From Bacteroidota bacterium (GTDB lineage Bacteria; Bacteroidota; Ignavibacteria; Palsa-1295): a DNA stretch of 63,013 bases. The stretch is taken from NCBI GenBank assembly GCA_021324685.1, contig JAJPIQ010000073.1, positions 1 to 63,013 of the forward strand, in the 5' to 3' direction. The position numbers and the translations under genes were made by a program. Position 1 is the stretch's first letter; every line of letters starts with the position of its first letter. The notes beneath the pieces are model-generated. The model was given only the letters and a program-made list of their open reading frames with translations, was not told the origin of the DNA and ran no database searches. Positions 62,060 to 63,013 of this stretch are shown in pieces.

Positions 62060-62998
62060 TTGTCCAATACTACACAAATCTGTCTTTCTGTTCCAAACGT
62101 AAATATTCTTTTGCTACGCAATCAAGCTGACCGCCGCACGCTGCTATATATCGCGCTGACAACGGCGCTTTTCGTTTTTCAGTGGACGTTAGGGTTTAAC
62201 TGGCCGATTTACGTTCTCTATTTGTTTTTATCGATCGCGGTGACGGTGATCGCGCATAATCATAACCATGTGCCCATCTGGAAGCAAAAGCGCATGAATG
62301 CGCTCACCGATTATTGGCTGACGGTGTTTTACGGGTTCCCGGCGTTCGCCTGGGTTCCAACGCATAACATGAACCATCATGCCCTTAACAACCGCGAAGG
62401 GGATTACACGATCACGTACCGCCTGACGGAGCATAACCATCTTTTGATGCTGCTGGCATATCCAACCGTCAGCAGCTATTACCAGCAAAAACCCATTCGC
62501 GATTATCTCAAACGGCAGTGGACGGTGGACCGTGGATATTTCTGGTTTTGTCTTTCACAGTATGCGTTACTCGCTCTGTGGATCGGCGTTGCCCTGCTTG
62601 TAGACTGGAAGAAAGCGCTGCTCTTCGTCATTATTCCCCAGCAGGTCGGTCTCTTCAGTGTGCTCGTGTTCAACTTTGTGCAGCATGTTCATGCCGACGA
62701 GGAGTCGAAGTGGAATCATTCGCGAAATTTTACCGGATTTTTGAACCTCGTCTTATTCAATAACGGCTATCATACGGTCCATCACGAAAAGGCGGGAACC
62801 CACTGGAGTGCCTTGCCGGCAGCGCATGCGAAGGTCGCTTCGCTTATCGCCCCGGAATTACAGGAGCGTGGCTTCTGGAGTTTTATCGGCCGTTCTTATT
62901 TTCTTGGAATGATCCTGCCGAAATACCGGACCCGTTCCATGCGGCTGGCACGGTTGGAACGAAATGCGCAACCGGGTGCCGGCGAAGTTACCGCTTGA
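62060..62998 (+). CDS. fatty acid desaturase-family membrane protein
   Basis: A 312-aa di-iron membrane desaturase. Histidine boxes: HNHNH (66-70), THNMNHH (101-107), QHVHADE (209-211) and YHTVHHEKAGTHW (238-248). Four or so helices pair around them. No ATG fits: the frame begins TTG 62060 after an in-frame stop, and a TTG near 62108 is also possible. The stop codon is part of a 15-bp duplication at the window end. It may act on fatty acyl chains of phospholipids. Confidence 0.85.
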   Translation: MSNTTQICLSVPNVNILLLRNQADRRTLLYIALTTALFVFQWTLGFNWPIYVLYLFLSIAVTVIAHNHNHVPIWKQKRMNALTDYWLTVFYGFPAFAWVPTHNMNHHALNNREGDYTITYRLTEHNHLLMLLAYPTVSSYYQQKPIRDYLKRQWTVDRGYFWFCLSQYALLALWIGVALLVDWKKALLFVIIPQQVGLFSVLVFNFVQHVHADEESKWNHSRNFTGFLNLVLFNNGYHTVHHEKAGTHWSALPAAHAKVASLIAPELQERGFWSFIGRSYFLGMILPKYRTRSMRLARLERNAQPGAGEVTA

Positions 62999-63013
62999 GA
63001 AGTTACCGCTTGA
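62984..63013 (+). repeat. 15-bp tandem duplication around the desaturase stop codon
   Basis: GAAGTTACCGCTTGA occurs twice in tandem (62984-62998, 62999-63013). The first copy codes the last four residues and the TGA stop; the second repeats the same end beyond it. The window ends here, so further copies may follow. Confidence 0.8.

Noticed and set aside
1-63013. tRNA, rRNA and riboswitch genes
   Set aside because: I looked for tRNA T-loop and CCA-end patterns and familiar riboswitch cores and found none I could support; a covariance-model scan would decide.

Overview
The window is a 63 kb piece of a bacterial chromosome, moderately GC-rich, with two clearly AT-richer patches. It most resembles the Bacteroidota/Chlorobiota superphylum. 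The signs are a type IX secretion-like C-terminal tail on an M1 peptidase, two large DUF2723 membrane proteins, a DUF5723-like outer-membrane barrel, many short lipoproteins, and starts that often lack a clear Shine-Dalgarno sequence. A Kapabacteria- or Ignavibacteria-like lineage is my best guess, not a proof. I recognised no rRNA, tRNA or CRISPR array.

Layout. 1-2.8 kb: tail of an unknown gene, msrA, two paralogous lipoproteins, a GNAT acetyltransferase and mscL with a zinc-ribbon tail. 2.8-6.9 kb: lepA-lepB-hemW. 6.9-18.1 kb: an envelope glycosylation run (two DUF2723 proteins, a polyprenyl-phosphate-type GT2, a YfhO-like protein, a GT9), interrupted by a complete REP/RAYT transposon. 18.1-21.9 kb: AT-rich accessory patch with hairpin direct repeats around an orphan antitoxin-like ORF, a 901-aa zinc-hook ATPase resembling RloC/PrrC-type defence proteins, and REP debris. 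21.9-28.0 kb: nrnA, a secreted M1 peptidase, an outer-membrane barrel, pterin dehydratase, a lipoprotein and a fatty acid hydroxylase-family protein.

28.0-36.8 kb: a tightly overlapping nine-gene minus-strand operon that looks built to make, activate and transfer a 2-keto-3-deoxy (ulosonic) sugar: a NeuB-type synthase without SAF domain, a KdsC-like phosphatase, an SDR, a class III aminotransferase, a split transketolase, an SpsF-like cytidylyltransferase, a glycosyltransferase and a flippase-like membrane protein. 36.9-43.9 kb: AI-2E-type permease, rplA/rplK, a lipoprotein, a DUF4149-like protein, and rpsO-pnp.

43.9-49.5 kb: second AT-rich accessory patch with a three-gene sigma-like/unknown/ImmA-IrrE operon, a DUF1883 protein, a small Cys/His protein, a probable HEPN protein and an XRE regulator. 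49.7-55.5 kb: a cluster of small cytoplasmic proteins (PhnB/VOC, YCII, dihydrofolate-reductase-like, GyrI-like) beside a GlxA-type AraC regulator. 55.5-63 kb: SHOCT and DUF3667 proteins, a CarF/PEDS1-like plasmalogen desaturase, lpdA, two tandem secreted paralogues, a Tat-exported class V aminotransferase and a fatty acid desaturase.

A recurring feature is short tandem repeats with an 18-22 bp period just upstream of start codons at six unrelated genes. The best candidates for undescribed biology are the ulosonic-sugar operon with its split transketolase, the sigma/ImmA-IrrE operon, the zinc-hook ATPase and HEPN genes, and this repeat pattern.
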